Source: Sutcliffiella horikoshii (GTDB lineage Bacteria; Bacillota; Bacilli; Bacillales; Bacillaceae_I). From it: a stretch of 64,000 nt of DNA. The position numbers and the translations under genes were made by a program. A model generated the notes under the pieces. The model did not search any database. It saw nothing but the letters and a program-made list of their open reading frames with translations, and had not been told where the DNA came from. The DNA lies in contig NZ_JAIVKY010000012.1 of the NCBI RefSeq assembly GCF_020524325.1, positions 26,642 to 90,641 of the forward strand, in the 5' to 3' direction. Below are positions 17,036 to 26,638 of the stretch, one piece after another (the stretch's first letter is position 1; the number at the start of each line of letters is the position of its first letter).

Positions 17036-18022
17036 TTACAAAATATACAAGATAAACAGTAAACTGGTGACTCCAACAAATACAGAAGCGATAAAACCCG
17101 CTATAAAAGGTTTCCATCCTAAACTGCGAATGCTTTTCCACCTAACCTGAAGACCTACGCCTGCCATGACCATAACAATCAGGAATTTCGCAAGAGACCC
17201 CATATACCCGCTGAGTGCTTCTGAGATCATACCGGTAGAATACATTCCGCTCATGAATAAAAAGCCTAAGATAAAAACCGGAAAGGCACCTTTCAAACTT
17301 TGTGTATTGTCATTTCTGCGAACCATAATAAATGAAATGGCAAGTACTAGAGGCAAGATAAACAGGGTGCGTACAAGCTTTACTGTTGTCGCTACTTCGC
17401 CCACCTCATCCCCAAGCAAGTATCCTACCGCCACTACAGATGAAGTGTCATGAATCGATGTACCTGCCCATATCCCCATTTGCGTAACGGATAACTGCAG
17501 CCACTGCCCAAGAACAGGATAAAGGAACGTTGCCAAAATATTAAAGAAGAAGATGGTAGAAATGGCATATGCAACGATTGCTTCTTTTGCTCGCACTACA
17601 CCTTTTACCACCGAAATGGCTGTTGCCCCACAAATACTAGTCCCTACACCAATCAATAAGGCTAACATTTTATCTATTTTCATCAGTTTACCCACTAATA
17701 AAGTGACGCCTATTCCTCCAGTAACCACTAACAGGATTACTAGAATAGATTGAGCGCCAATATCAAGGATACTGCCAATACTTAAGGTTGCACCTAAAAA
17801 GATAATCGCTACCTTAAGCCACTTTTTAACAACTACCGCTATTCCTATATTATATTTTTCATGAAGTTCTATACTGTTCCGGATGATGATTCCGATTAGT
17901 AAGGCGAATAGTACTCCACCGATTGATGGGAAGAATGCGCCGAGTAGTTTGGCTGCTATTGAGATAATTAGGATAAGTAATATACCCGGAATCAATTTAT
18001 AGATGTTTGTTTTATTCATCAT
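17036..18022 (-). CDS. YeiH-family putative sulfate/anion exporter
   Basis: 328-residue membrane protein with about ten hydrophobic segments. Hallmarks of the YeiH/Cons_hypoth698 family: GVGTSICGATAISVV, GIWAGTSIHDTSSVVAVGYL, and MAGVGLQVRWKSIRSLGWKP at the C terminus. The family is annotated as putative sulfate exporters; direction and substrate are inferred from the family only. Starts MMNK, either Met possible. No regulator is adjacent. Confidence 0.85.
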   Translation of the reverse strand: MMNKTNIYKLIPGILLILIISIAAKLLGAFFPSIGGVLFALLIGIIIRNSIELHEKYNIGIAVVVKKWLKVAIIFLGATLSIGSILDIGAQSILVILLVVTGGIGVTLLVGKLMKIDKMLALLIGVGTSICGATAISVVKGVVRAKEAIVAYAISTIFFFNILATFLYPVLGQWLQLSVTQMGIWAGTSIHDTSSVVAVGYLLGDEVGEVATTVKLVRTLFILPLVLAISFIMVRRNDNTQSLKGAFPVFILGFLFMSGMYSTGMISEALSGYMGSLAKFLIVMVMAGVGLQVRWKSIRSLGWKPFIAGFIASVFVGVTSLLFILYIL

Positions 18023-18070
18023 TTAACCCCTAACAATTCTAAATGCACACTTCTCCTATTTTAAAGAATA

Positions 18071-18102
18071 TAAAAAAGCCTGTCGAGAACTTTCGACAAG
18101 CT
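18071..18102 (-). terminator. Terminator of the OppC/OppB-like pair
   Basis: On the minus strand AGCTTGTCGAA, loop, TCGACAGGCT followed by TTTTTTA. Lies between the permease genes and the YeiH gene. Confidence 0.75.
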
Positions 18103-18156
18103 AAGTAATTTATATGACACCGCTGTTGATTTCCGCTAAAGCTAGAAATCTAAGTA

Positions 18157-19047
18157 CTATGCTTCTAAACGGTGAAAGTGTTTACGGAGGCCTTCTCCCA
18201 ATACATTGAACGTGAGAACAGTGAAGGCAAGCGCCAGTGCAGGGAAAAAGGGAATCCAGAACGCACGTAACAAATCTCCTCTTGCCTGACCAAGCATCGT
18301 CGCCCAATTCAAACTTGTGTTCTCAATAATACCGGAACCATAGCTTAACTGAACAAACTGCTGGGTAATGAAAATACTAAAAATTCCAAGCTGTCCAATC
18401 AGCAGTGCTATCCTCCCCATATCAAGGAAAAACTGAACCACCAAGTCAGGCAATGCATTAGGCAAATAATACGTGGTAAAAAGAGTGAGCGGAGGTACGC
18501 CGACAGTAATACCGGCTTCCACATAAGGTGTCTTCTTGATCATATGAAAATGACTTTGTAAGATTGTCCCGACCCTTCCCACTTCAATTGCTGCCAAAAT
18601 GACAATTGCCCAGAAGAAGCGGTGTTCATGAAAAAAAATGATTGGTAAGCTCAAAAGAATAATGGCAGAAAAGATGACCGGCAACGCAGAAAACATTTGG
18701 TTCCAGCCTTGAAGAATCCAATGGAATGGGCCCTTTTTATTTACCGACATTAATGCCAAAAGTATTGCTATCACATAGCGTAATACTGCAACTGCTAAGA
18801 TTAATCCAAGAGTTTCTCTTGCCCCGACCACAATGATGCTTAATAGATCCCTTCCCTCTTTATCAGAACCTAAAAGAAAATCGCTTGAAGGTTCATATGG
18901 CGCGGTTATCACTCCAGAGTCCGTGAAAATGATTCGTTTTGACTCTAATTCATTATCTATAAAAGGAAGGTAAGGACCTATTAATGTTAGTAAGGCCAAT
19001 ATTAAAAAAAAGCTACTTCCTAAGATCAATGTCCAATTACGTTTCAT
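18157..19047 (-). CDS. ABC transporter permease, OppC/DppC-like (orphan pair)
   Basis: 296-residue inner-membrane permease of the dipeptide/oligopeptide/nickel class. N-terminal membrane anchor, an extracellular part (SSDFLLGSDKEGRDLLS, the OppC hallmark), then five more hydrophobic segments with a degenerate EAA loop around VEAGITVGVPPLTLF. Encoded 14 bp downstream of the OppB-like partner. No ATPase or binding-protein gene is adjacent, so energy coupling must come from elsewhere or the pair is a remnant. Confidence 0.8.
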   Translation of the reverse strand: MKRNWTLILGSSFFLILALLTLIGPYLPFIDNELESKRIIFTDSGVITAPYEPSSDFLLGSDKEGRDLLSIIVVGARETLGLILAVAVLRYVIAILLALMSVNKKGPFHWILQGWNQMFSALPVIFSAIILLSLPIIFFHEHRFFWAIVILAAIEVGRVGTILQSHFHMIKKTPYVEAGITVGVPPLTLFTTYYLPNALPDLVVQFFLDMGRIALLIGQLGIFSIFITQQFVQLSYGSGIIENTSLNWATMLGQARGDLLRAFWIPFFPALALAFTVLTFNVLGEGLRKHFHRLEA

Positions 19048-19060
19048 CGTTTTCGTTCAC

Positions 19061-19978
19061 CTACCTTGGTTCAAGTTTCTTCATAAATATGATGGAGAGG
19101 ACCTGCGCGGCAAATACAATTATCATAAAACTTAAACCGAATCCGATAATAAGACCAGATTCATTCACATAGCGCATACTCCCAGATAACGAGCTTTTGA
19201 CATCCAGTGCCTGAAACATTCTATAGGCAGCGCCCCTGTAATCCAAAAACCATTCCACGATTAGAAGATTGGATAATAAATAAAGCATGACCGCCGGAAG
19301 ATTGGACATGATCGGATAGAGGCTATTTTTAAGCATATGCTTCCATAACACTTTCTCTTTTGACAATCCTTTGGACCGGGCCACTTGAATATAAGGTTTT
19401 CCTTTTTCGTTTCCAAGTGTTGCTGATGTGATTCTTGCAACATAGAGCATTGGGTACAATGCAACCAACACCCCTGCTATTAAGAAACTAAACCAATGCG
19501 AATGGCCAAACAATTTTATGAAAGGTAAATGAAAAATAATAACCCATTGTAAGCAGAGGATCAAAAAGAAATCTGGTATAGATTGGATGAGCCACGTTAA
19601 CCCTTTTCCAAAAACATTCCACCCGTTATTTCGATCATAAAAGTCAAAAATTCCTTTTAATATTCCAAAGATAATCGTTATGGCACATGCGGAAACAATT
19701 ACTTTCAGACTTCTTCCTAAATGTGGCCATAGTTCCTCTTCAGCTGGTTTATTATATCTGGTCATACCTAAGGTGTTATTGTCTTTTACATCCTTTAGGA
19801 ATATAGAAATATTGTGTTGATATGCTGCCCAAGAAAATTCATACCCGTATTCCAACGTTTGAGCCCTTCCTTGAACATCAATATCAGGCTGCCTTGGGAA
19901 TAAGACTGCCAAGATTAGTAAAAATGCAATAAATAAAAAGAACAAAAATGACTTTGTTATCTGCCAAACTACCCCCAT
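19061..19978 (-). CDS. ABC transporter permease, OppB/DppB-like (orphan pair)
   Basis: 305-residue permease. The start at 19978 (MGVVWQITKSF) is chosen because GGAGGAGG lies just ahead; a longer in-frame version lacks a ribosome site. N-terminal membrane segment, a ~70-residue outside domain, then BPD_transp_1 with the EAA loop ARSKGLSKEKVLWKHMLKNS. The loop is close enough to consensus to contact an ATPase. First gene of a two-gene unit with the OppC-like partner. Confidence 0.8.
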   Translation of the reverse strand: MGVVWQITKSFLFFLFIAFLLILAVLFPRQPDIDVQGRAQTLEYGYEFSWAAYQHNISIFLKDVKDNNTLGMTRYNKPAEEELWPHLGRSLKVIVSACAITIIFGILKGIFDFYDRNNGWNVFGKGLTWLIQSIPDFFLILCLQWVIIFHLPFIKLFGHSHWFSFLIAGVLVALYPMLYVARITSATLGNEKGKPYIQVARSKGLSKEKVLWKHMLKNSLYPIMSNLPAVMLYLLSNLLIVEWFLDYRGAAYRMFQALDVKSSLSGSMRYVNESGLIIGFGLSFMIIVFAAQVLSIIFMKKLEPR

Positions 19979-20195
19979 GTTTTCCTCCTCCAGTAATCCA
20001 ACGAAATCCGAAACACTTTCAATATAGTAAAATACTACCACTATTCAACTTGTAATTCTATAAGAGTTTTAATTATTCTGATCATTCATGCACTTAGGCT
20101 AGCCGTTGAAATCTGACATACTTCGTAGTAATATAGTGTTTTATGATAGAGTCCCTAAAAAAATGATTGCACCCACCCTAAGGAGGTTTGTGCCT

Positions 20196-21332
20196 GTGAA
20201 TAAAACAATTGACTGGTTCACCAATGTCTGGACTGCCGACTATTGGACGGATATGAATTTCTGGATGGATATGGGGGTTTCCCTGCTTATCCTTCTATTG
20301 TTCCTTTTATGGAGAAAACTGTTTACCAAGTATTTCTTTAAAGGTATTTTGGCAGTATCTAAAAAAACACCTACGGATCTTTTCACCTACATTGTACTTG
20401 CCTTTAATAAGCCAGTAAGAATGTTCTTTGTGATATTAGGTATATTCTTTGCATTGAAAACAGCACCATTTACACTGATGGAAGCTGAAACATTAACTAA
20501 ACTGATGCGCTCTTCCATTATTGCCTTGTTTGGTTGGGGGATATTCAATTTCATTCCGTATTCTTCTAATCTCTTTACCAACCTCTCTACTAGATTAGAA
20601 TTTGAGGTAGACAAAATTGTCATGCCTTTCGTAACAAAGGTTTTGCGATTTATCCTTATTGCATTAGTATTTAGTATTGTTTTAGAAGTATGGGAATATG
20701 ATGTTGGCGCGATTGTAGCCGGTCTGGGTCTTGGTGGACTTGCCTTTGCATTGGCAGCACAAGAGTCTATTAAAAACTTATTAGGTGGATTTATCATTGT
20801 AACGGAAAAGCCTTTTACAATGGGAGATTGGATTAAGACTCCTAGTGTAGAAGGGGTTGTAGAGGATATCTCATTCCGCAGTACACAAGTGAGAACTTTT
20901 GCTCAAGCCGTGGTTACGGTGCCTAATGCCACTCTATCAAATGAACCTATCACAAACTGGTCTAAAATGGGGAAACGTCAAGTCACCTTTAAACTTGGCG
21001 TGCAATACGATACTAGCCGGACAAGTTTAGAAAGAGTGGTTCGAAGAATTGAAAATATGCTACGAAACCATGAAGCGATTGACCAAGAAACGATTCTAGT
21101 CCGATTTGATAGTTTCGGAGCCAGCAGCCTGGATATTTTCCTCTATTTCTTCACCAAATCCGTCATGTGGGCCGAGTATTTAGAAGTAAAAGAGGACATT
21201 AATTTTAAAATTATGGAAATTTTAGAGGAGGAAGACGTAATCGTCGCCTTTCCCACAAGAACACTCCATATCGAACCACAAGAAGAAAAAGAAAAAATTA
21301 AACAATACAGCCTAAGAGGCGAAAAGGCATAA
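20196..21332 (+). CDS. MscS-family mechanosensitive ion channel
   Basis: 378 residues, small-conductance mechanosensitive channel that opens on hypo-osmotic shock. The pore-lining TM3 Gly/Ala pattern is clear (GLGLGGLAFALAAQESIKNL), followed by the beta domain (FTMGDWIKTPSVEGVVEDI) and the C-terminal alpha/beta domain. GTG at 20196 is preferred: AAGGAGG (20180-20186) lies nine bases before it, while the upstream ATG at 20106 has no ribosome site. Resembles B. subtilis YkuT/YhdY. Monocistronic. Confidence 0.88.
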   Translation: MNKTIDWFTNVWTADYWTDMNFWMDMGVSLLILLLFLLWRKLFTKYFFKGILAVSKKTPTDLFTYIVLAFNKPVRMFFVILGIFFALKTAPFTLMEAETLTKLMRSSIIALFGWGIFNFIPYSSNLFTNLSTRLEFEVDKIVMPFVTKVLRFILIALVFSIVLEVWEYDVGAIVAGLGLGGLAFALAAQESIKNLLGGFIIVTEKPFTMGDWIKTPSVEGVVEDISFRSTQVRTFAQAVVTVPNATLSNEPITNWSKMGKRQVTFKLGVQYDTSRTSLERVVRRIENMLRNHEAIDQETILVRFDSFGASSLDIFLYFFTKSVMWAEYLEVKEDINFKIMEILEEEDVIVAFPTRTLHIEPQEEKEKIKQYSLRGEKA

Positions 21333-21360
21333 CCCATACTTTTGGGTTATGCCTTCTTTA
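21325..21360. terminator. Terminator of mscS gene
   Basis: AGGCATAACCCA, 4-5-nt loop, TGGGTTATGCCT, then TCTTTATT; overlaps the ends of both converging genes. Confidence 0.8.
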
Positions 21361-21532
21361 TTGTACTCACCTTTTTGCTTGGTACATCATAAAAAAAGTA
21401 ATTGTACTCAGTCATCAACTCAGTCGTTGTCATCCCGTCCAACACCAGTGAATCATAAACACCAATTAGAAGAAGTTTATTTATATAATACTCACGTTGC
21501 TGCTCTAACGCCTGTTGGAGTTTCCTGCTCAT
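21347..21532 (-). CDS. FbpA-like small protein (Fur-regulated basic protein family)
   Basis: 61 residues. The core EQQREYYINKLLLIGVYDSL followed by MTTTELMTEYNYFF fits the FbpA pattern (Arg-rich helix, GIY/GVY, then a Thr-Glu-Leu helix). In B. subtilis FbpA assists the iron-sparing small RNA FsrA. AAGGGAAGTG ahead of ATG supports translation. I see no convincing Fur box upstream, so iron control is not shown here. Confidence 0.6.
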   Translation of the reverse strand: MSRKLQQALEQQREYYINKLLLIGVYDSLVLDGMTTTELMTEYNYFFYDVPSKKVSTIKKA

Positions 21533-21659
21533 TATTATTCACTTCCCTTTCATAGGCTTCATTTAAAAAGGTAAGGTTTTGGTCTATTATCCTAATTACT
21601 TAGAATATACCCAATAAATATTGATACAGGATAAAGCGAATGTAAATTATTCTTTAAGT

Positions 21660-23951
21660 TTATTTCCTAATAAAATTTTGCCACTCAGGAGGAAGCAGAT
21701 CTCTATATTTAGGGTAGAAATACCGATCATCTATCAGCAGTATAAAACCAGTATCTTGTTCACTGCGAATTAACCGTCCTCCTGCTTGCTGCACTTTATT
21801 CATACCTGGATAAACGTAAGCAAAATCAAATCCGTTCTGCCCTTGCTTTTGGAAATGGTCCTTCATTACATTCCTTTCAAGAGAGATTCTGGGCAACCCT
21901 ACCCCAACAATTCCAACACCGTTCAATCGGTCCCCTTTCAGGTCGATTCCTTCTGAAAATATTCCTCCCAGAACCGCAAATGCTATAAAGGTCCCTTCTC
22001 TTTCAGGATCGAATCTCTCTAGAAACACCGCCCGTTCTGTTTCTGTCATGACAGGCTGTTGTACAAGTGTTTCAACGGAATCTTCCAATGCGAACCTCTC
22101 ATACGCTTCAAAAACCAAAGATAAATACTCATAAGAAGGAAAAAACACGAGAAAATTCCCTTTTTCTGAATGAAACACCTCTCTGATTACCGCTACAATA
22201 GGTTGTATGGAATCTTGTCTTTCTTGATACTTGGTAGATATGTTTTTGGCATAAACCTTAATTTGATCAGGGTGAAATGGTGTATTAATCGATATATAAT
22301 AATCATGTTCCTCCCCGCCCAAAACGGTTTGAAAGTAACCTAGGGGATGAAGAGTTGCAGAGAAAAACACGGTTGCTACTGCCTTGCTTGTCAACTCCTT
22401 GATTGTCGCAGAAGAATCCATACAAGCAAGCTTGACTAGGACTTCACTCTTAAAGATTGTTACGATGGTTTTATATCGCTCGTTAAAGACTTTTGCAATC
22501 CTTAAGAAATCTTGTCCTGCAAAATAAGCTTCCATTATCTCTTGGTGCGCCATCCCTGACGGATTCCGAATCAACCACTGTTCACATGCTTCCACAGCTT
22601 CCACTAGTACTTCCATTATGTGTGACGGCTTGTCATCAAACACAAACTCGCTTGTCGTCACTAATTCCTTTTTCCATCGCAATAGTTCGTCATTGACCTT
22701 TTTGGTCTTCAAATATAACTCTCTATCCAATTCTTTTACTTCTCTTGCAGCCTGGAGAAAAACTGATTTAGACAAAGAAGCAGATAGCATCTCCCGTGAA
22801 CGGTCCACTAAATTATGCGCTTCATCGATTAAAAGGATCGTCTCCTTATGAAAATCTCCCCAACGTTGTAGCCGCACCTTTGGATCAAAGAAATAGTTAT
22901 AGTCACAAATTACTACATCAGCAAACATCGCAAGGTCTAGCGAAAACTCAAAGGGACAGAGCTGATGTTTCTTTGCATATAACTCAATGATCTTTCTATC
23001 CATCAACCGCTCGTTCTCTAAAATATCTCTAATTCCTTCTTTCAGCCGATCATAATAACCATCTGCAAAAGGACAGAATTCCTTTTGACATATAGTCTCT
23101 TCTTGAAAACAGATCTTTTCCTTTGCAGTGATCGTAACAGTTTTAATCTCTAAGCCCTTTTCAATAAGTAGCCTAAATGAATCTTCTGCCACCATTTTTG
23201 TGACTGTTTTGGCAGTCAGGTACATTATTTTCTCTTGCTTTCCGTCCTGCAGGGACATAACCGATGGAAATATAGTTGCGATGGTTTTCCCAATCCCTGT
23301 TGCCGCTTTTGCAAATACCCTCTTTTCTTCACGTACCGTTTTATAAACGGCTTTTGCCAAGTCTCTTTGTCCGGTTCGGTAAGACTCATACGGAAATTTA
23401 AGGTTGGAAATGCTCTCCGTCCTTGCTTGCTTCAACTTCCATAAATGCTTTTGAAAACTAAGGTATTCTTTTGCAATTTCCTCGACAAACATAGTCAGAT
23501 CATTTAACTCAAACTGCTTCTCAAAAGTCTTTTCGTCCTTGTTCTCTCTTTTTGCATACACCATGTGAACGGTTATATGGTTTAGTCCATTTTTCAGGCA
23601 ATAAATGTAAGCATACATTTTCAACTGTGCCCAGTATGCTTTATAATCCTCTACCGTAACTGAATTCAAGTCCCTTGCTGTTGTTTTTATTTCCTCTATG
23701 ATGACCTGATTTTCATTGCGATAGATTCCATCACATCTTCCTTCTACATGAAGCTCATAGTCTTCTACTTGCAATTCAATAGAAAGATATACTTCTTTTT
23801 CATAATTATCTCCTCTCTCCGCTTGCAACCGTTGATGGGTCCTTGTGCCCTCTTGCATAACATTGGAGCCTGTAAATCGCGAGTCTATGCTTCCGCCCAT
23901 CATGACAAATTCTACAAGTTTTCTAACCGATACGGACAATTTCTTCATCAT
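21660..23951 (-). CDS. PD-(D/E)XK nuclease - XPD/DinG-like Fe-S helicase fusion
   Basis: 763-residue DNA-processing enzyme. Residues ~35-130 form a Cas4/RecB-type nuclease: His ~39 in GTRTHQRLQ, Asp ~74 in EGRCDGIY, then EEIKTT (Glu ~87, Lys ~89). The helicase part has Walker A ATGIGKT (~218-223), four Fe-S cysteines (~281, 288, 293, 332) and a DEAH box (~376-379), then helicase_C_2 with GIFSEGIDLKGDRL and QAGGRLIRSEQD. All catalytic residues look intact. It is a 5'-3' helicase by family. Stand-alone gene, divergent from the ger operon; no CRISPR neighbours. Confidence 0.88.
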   Translation of the reverse strand: MMKKLSVSVRKLVEFVMMGGSIDSRFTGSNVMQEGTRTHQRLQAERGDNYEKEVYLSIELQVEDYELHVEGRCDGIYRNENQVIIEEIKTTARDLNSVTVEDYKAYWAQLKMYAYIYCLKNGLNHITVHMVYAKRENKDEKTFEKQFELNDLTMFVEEIAKEYLSFQKHLWKLKQARTESISNLKFPYESYRTGQRDLAKAVYKTVREEKRVFAKAATGIGKTIATIFPSVMSLQDGKQEKIMYLTAKTVTKMVAEDSFRLLIEKGLEIKTVTITAKEKICFQEETICQKEFCPFADGYYDRLKEGIRDILENERLMDRKIIELYAKKHQLCPFEFSLDLAMFADVVICDYNYFFDPKVRLQRWGDFHKETILLIDEAHNLVDRSREMLSASLSKSVFLQAAREVKELDRELYLKTKKVNDELLRWKKELVTTSEFVFDDKPSHIMEVLVEAVEACEQWLIRNPSGMAHQEIMEAYFAGQDFLRIAKVFNERYKTIVTIFKSEVLVKLACMDSSATIKELTSKAVATVFFSATLHPLGYFQTVLGGEEHDYYISINTPFHPDQIKVYAKNISTKYQERQDSIQPIVAVIREVFHSEKGNFLVFFPSYEYLSLVFEAYERFALEDSVETLVQQPVMTETERAVFLERFDPEREGTFIAFAVLGGIFSEGIDLKGDRLNGVGIVGVGLPRISLERNVMKDHFQKQGQNGFDFAYVYPGMNKVQQAGGRLIRSEQDTGFILLIDDRYFYPKYRDLLPPEWQNFIRK

Positions 23952-24080
23952 ATAACCCCTGAAATCTCATTTTTCTTAAGTATAACAAAAGAACTTCTTG
24001 TCTTATGCATAATTACCACGTTGTCATAGGAAAATATAGTAAATCGAAAGATTATTGCTTTAAAGGTGGTGAAGAATACC

Positions 24081-25517
24081 ATGCCGAAACATGCTCCGCT
24101 TACTTTAACCACAAGTCTTGAAGAAAACCTTCTGCATTTAAGGGAGAGGTTCGTACATTCTGAGGATTTCATCATGGAGTACCTCCACCTGCAAGATGAG
24201 GAAGCTTATATAGTTTACATTGAAACAATCATTGACAAGAAACTCATACAAGAGAGAATAATAAAATCTTACAAAGGAGGCTTTCTCCACAATAAAGAAA
24301 AACAAACACTTTCGTTAGTCAAAGAAACAAACAGTATAAAAGAACTAACTCAAAGTTTACTTGAAGGCAACTGTATTTTGCTTAGTGAAGGTTCCGATCT
24401 CGCATACATTTTTGAAGTGCCATTTTCCAATGATAGAAAAATTAAAGAACCGGAGTCTGAAGGAATTATTCGTGGGGCACACGACGGGTTTGTTGAATCT
24501 CTGACTACCAATATTTCTTTGATCAGAAAACGAATACACAATCCAAATCTTAAGGTCAAATACTTTTCTATTGGGAACGACTCACATACAAAAGTCGGGA
24601 TAATCTACCTGGATCATATAGCAAATAAAAAAACAGTTGCATTAATAGAGCAGAAGTTACAGGAGATAAATATCGATGTTGTCTTGGCACCAGGCTATAT
24701 CGAGGAATTTGTAAGCGAGAATTCTTCTATTTTTCCGACCATGCTAAGCACCGAAAGAGCAGACCGTACTGTTGCCAATTTAATGGATGGAAGAATAGCC
24801 ATTATGACGGAAAGCAGTCCTGGTGCGCTAATAGCACCTACCACTTTTTTCACCTTTTATCAATCCCCTGATGATTACAACAGCAGGTGGTATTTTGGTT
24901 CCTTTATCCGTTTTCTCCGAATTTTAGGATTTTTAATATCGATCGCTCTGCCAGCATTATACATAGCCATCGTGTCGTTTCATTTCGAGATTTTGCCGAC
25001 AGAAATTGTATTCTCGATCAAATCTTCCTTGGAAAACGTTCCGTATCCTCCACTGATCGAGGCTTTAGGCATGCAGATTACCTTAGAGATTCTTAGGGAA
25101 GCATCTATCAGGCTGCCGAGCAGAATTGCCCAAACCATCGGGGTTGTAGGCGGTTTGGTTATCGGGACGGCGGTTGTAGAGGCAAACCTTGTTTCCAATA
25201 CAATGATCATCGTTGTTGCCATAACAGCCATTTCATCCTTTATCGTGCCGATTACAGAAATGGGCTCTACCATACGATTATTGGGTTTCCCGTTTATGAT
25301 TATGGCAGCCATGTTCGGATTAATTGGAATGAGCTTTTTTTTTATGTTCCTGCTTATTCACCTTTGTAAATTAGAGTCCTTTGGCACGCCTTATTTCGCA
25401 CCATTCTCAACAATTAGATGGTCAGAAATGAAAGACACATTAGTGAGAATTCCATTACCACTATTTAAAAAGAGACCAAGTGATACGATGCCTCAAAAGA
25501 ATAACAAGAAGGAATAA
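24081..25517 (+). CDS. GerA-type germinant receptor subunit A
   Basis: 478 residues. The N-terminal ~270 residues are the two-lobed cytoplasmic GerAA domain (FVHSEDFIMEYL; CILLSEGSDLAYIF; RGAHDGFVESLTTNISLIRKR, a strong hallmark), followed by four to five membrane segments (PALYIAIVSFHFEILP; GQ-like GVVGGLVIGTAVVEA). ATG at 24081 is chosen with AAAGGTGGTGA ahead. First gene of a tricistronic ger operon; 14 bp before the B subunit. Germinant unknown. Confidence 0.93.
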   Translation: MPKHAPLTLTTSLEENLLHLRERFVHSEDFIMEYLHLQDEEAYIVYIETIIDKKLIQERIIKSYKGGFLHNKEKQTLSLVKETNSIKELTQSLLEGNCILLSEGSDLAYIFEVPFSNDRKIKEPESEGIIRGAHDGFVESLTTNISLIRKRIHNPNLKVKYFSIGNDSHTKVGIIYLDHIANKKTVALIEQKLQEINIDVVLAPGYIEEFVSENSSIFPTMLSTERADRTVANLMDGRIAIMTESSPGALIAPTTFFTFYQSPDDYNSRWYFGSFIRFLRILGFLISIALPALYIAIVSFHFEILPTEIVFSIKSSLENVPYPPLIEALGMQITLEILREASIRLPSRIAQTIGVVGGLVIGTAVVEANLVSNTMIIVVAITAISSFIVPITEMGSTIRLLGFPFMIMAAMFGLIGMSFFFMFLLIHLCKLESFGTPYFAPFSTIRWSEMKDTLVRIPLPLFKKRPSDTMPQKNNKKE

Positions 25518-25531
25518 TAAGGAGTTTTTTT

Positions 25532-26638
25532 ATGCAAAAGGGTAGTACAGTCAGCATCAGTCAAGGTCAATTGTTTTTTCTTATCATTCAGGCCCAAATT
25601 GGGGTTGGCATACTTTCCTTACCATTTGCTGTCCATAGCACGGCCAAAGGCGATGGCTGGATTTCCACTCTTTTAGCAGGTTTTGTCATTCAGCTTTGGA
25701 TGATGATTTCATTAACCATATCAAGGTGCTTTCCTGAGAAGAATTTCTTTCAAATTTTGCGACATTTGTTAGGCAGATATTTAGGTAGTCTCCTTATTCT
25801 TTCTTATACCCTGTATTTTACAGCGATTGCAGGCCTTGTCGCTGTCTTACAAACAGGATTGATAAACAAATGGATTCTCCCCCTGACCCCTTTTTGGATC
25901 ATCTATTTATTGATTATTATTGTTGCTGTCTATTTGGCAACAGACAATATTTTAATCATTGCTCGTTTTTTTGGATTATCGACCGGAGTCATAGTTTTCT
26001 TCATTCTGCTTGTAGCAACCGTCTATCGAGATGCAAATATAGCGTACATATTACCTATAGGTCAAAGTGGATTTAAGAATATAGTTCTCGCAATTAAGGA
26101 TGTATTAATCGCCTTGACAGGTTTTGAACTTATTTTATTGATCTACCCTATGATAAAAAGCAAACAGAAAACAGCCAAAACGCTTACCTTTGCCAATATA
26201 ACAACGGTTGCCATTTATAGTTTTCTTGTTTTTACGAGCTTAATTATTTTCAGCCCTCAAGAGATAACACTGGTTCCGGAACCTGTCCTTTACATGTTAA
26301 AGGCTATTTCATTTGAAGTAATCGAGAGACTTGACCTTATCTTCTTGTCCATCTGGGTTATTCCAATGACCAACTCTTTTATCATTTACTTGTATCAAGC
26401 AAGTAAGGGTTTAAAGGAGTTGTTTCATACACAATCTCACGCACCATTTGTACCGATAATTGTAATACCAATTTTCATATCAGGTTTCTTCCTGCAAAAT
26501 AAATTTTTAATAGAAGACATCAATAAGGTATTCCAATACATTATTTTCCTGTTCGCCTTTATACTGCCACTCATTTTCTTACTGATTGCCTTGATTAAGA
26601 AAAAATTGCAGAGGGGGAAAAGTTATGAGTCGTCGTAA
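25532..26638 (+). CDS. GerA-type germinant receptor subunit B (spore permease)
   Basis: 368-residue, ten-segment membrane protein of the spore germination permease branch of the APC superfamily. N-terminal hallmark QIGVGILSLPFAVHSTAKGDGWIS region, with the unwound-helix glycines in TM1. This is the subunit thought to bind the nutrient germinant. AAGGAG ahead of ATG; the next gene starts 14 bp before its stop codon. Inner spore membrane location by family. Confidence 0.92.
   Translation: MQKGSTVSISQGQLFFLIIQAQIGVGILSLPFAVHSTAKGDGWISTLLAGFVIQLWMMISLTISRCFPEKNFFQILRHLLGRYLGSLLILSYTLYFTAIAGLVAVLQTGLINKWILPLTPFWIIYLLIIIVAVYLATDNILIIARFFGLSTGVIVFFILLVATVYRDANIAYILPIGQSGFKNIVLAIKDVLIALTGFELILLIYPMIKSKQKTAKTLTFANITTVAIYSFLVFTSLIIFSPQEITLVPEPVLYMLKAISFEVIERLDLIFLSIWVIPMTNSFIIYLYQASKGLKELFHTQSHAPFVPIIVIPIFISGFFLQNKFLIEDINKVFQYIIFLFAFILPLIFLLIALIKKKLQRGKSYESS

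Noticed and set aside
24005..24045. Sigma-G promoter for the ger operon
   Set aside because: GCATA is present but no CATWHTA lies at 16-18 bp; spacing of 13 or 20 bp is not acceptable.
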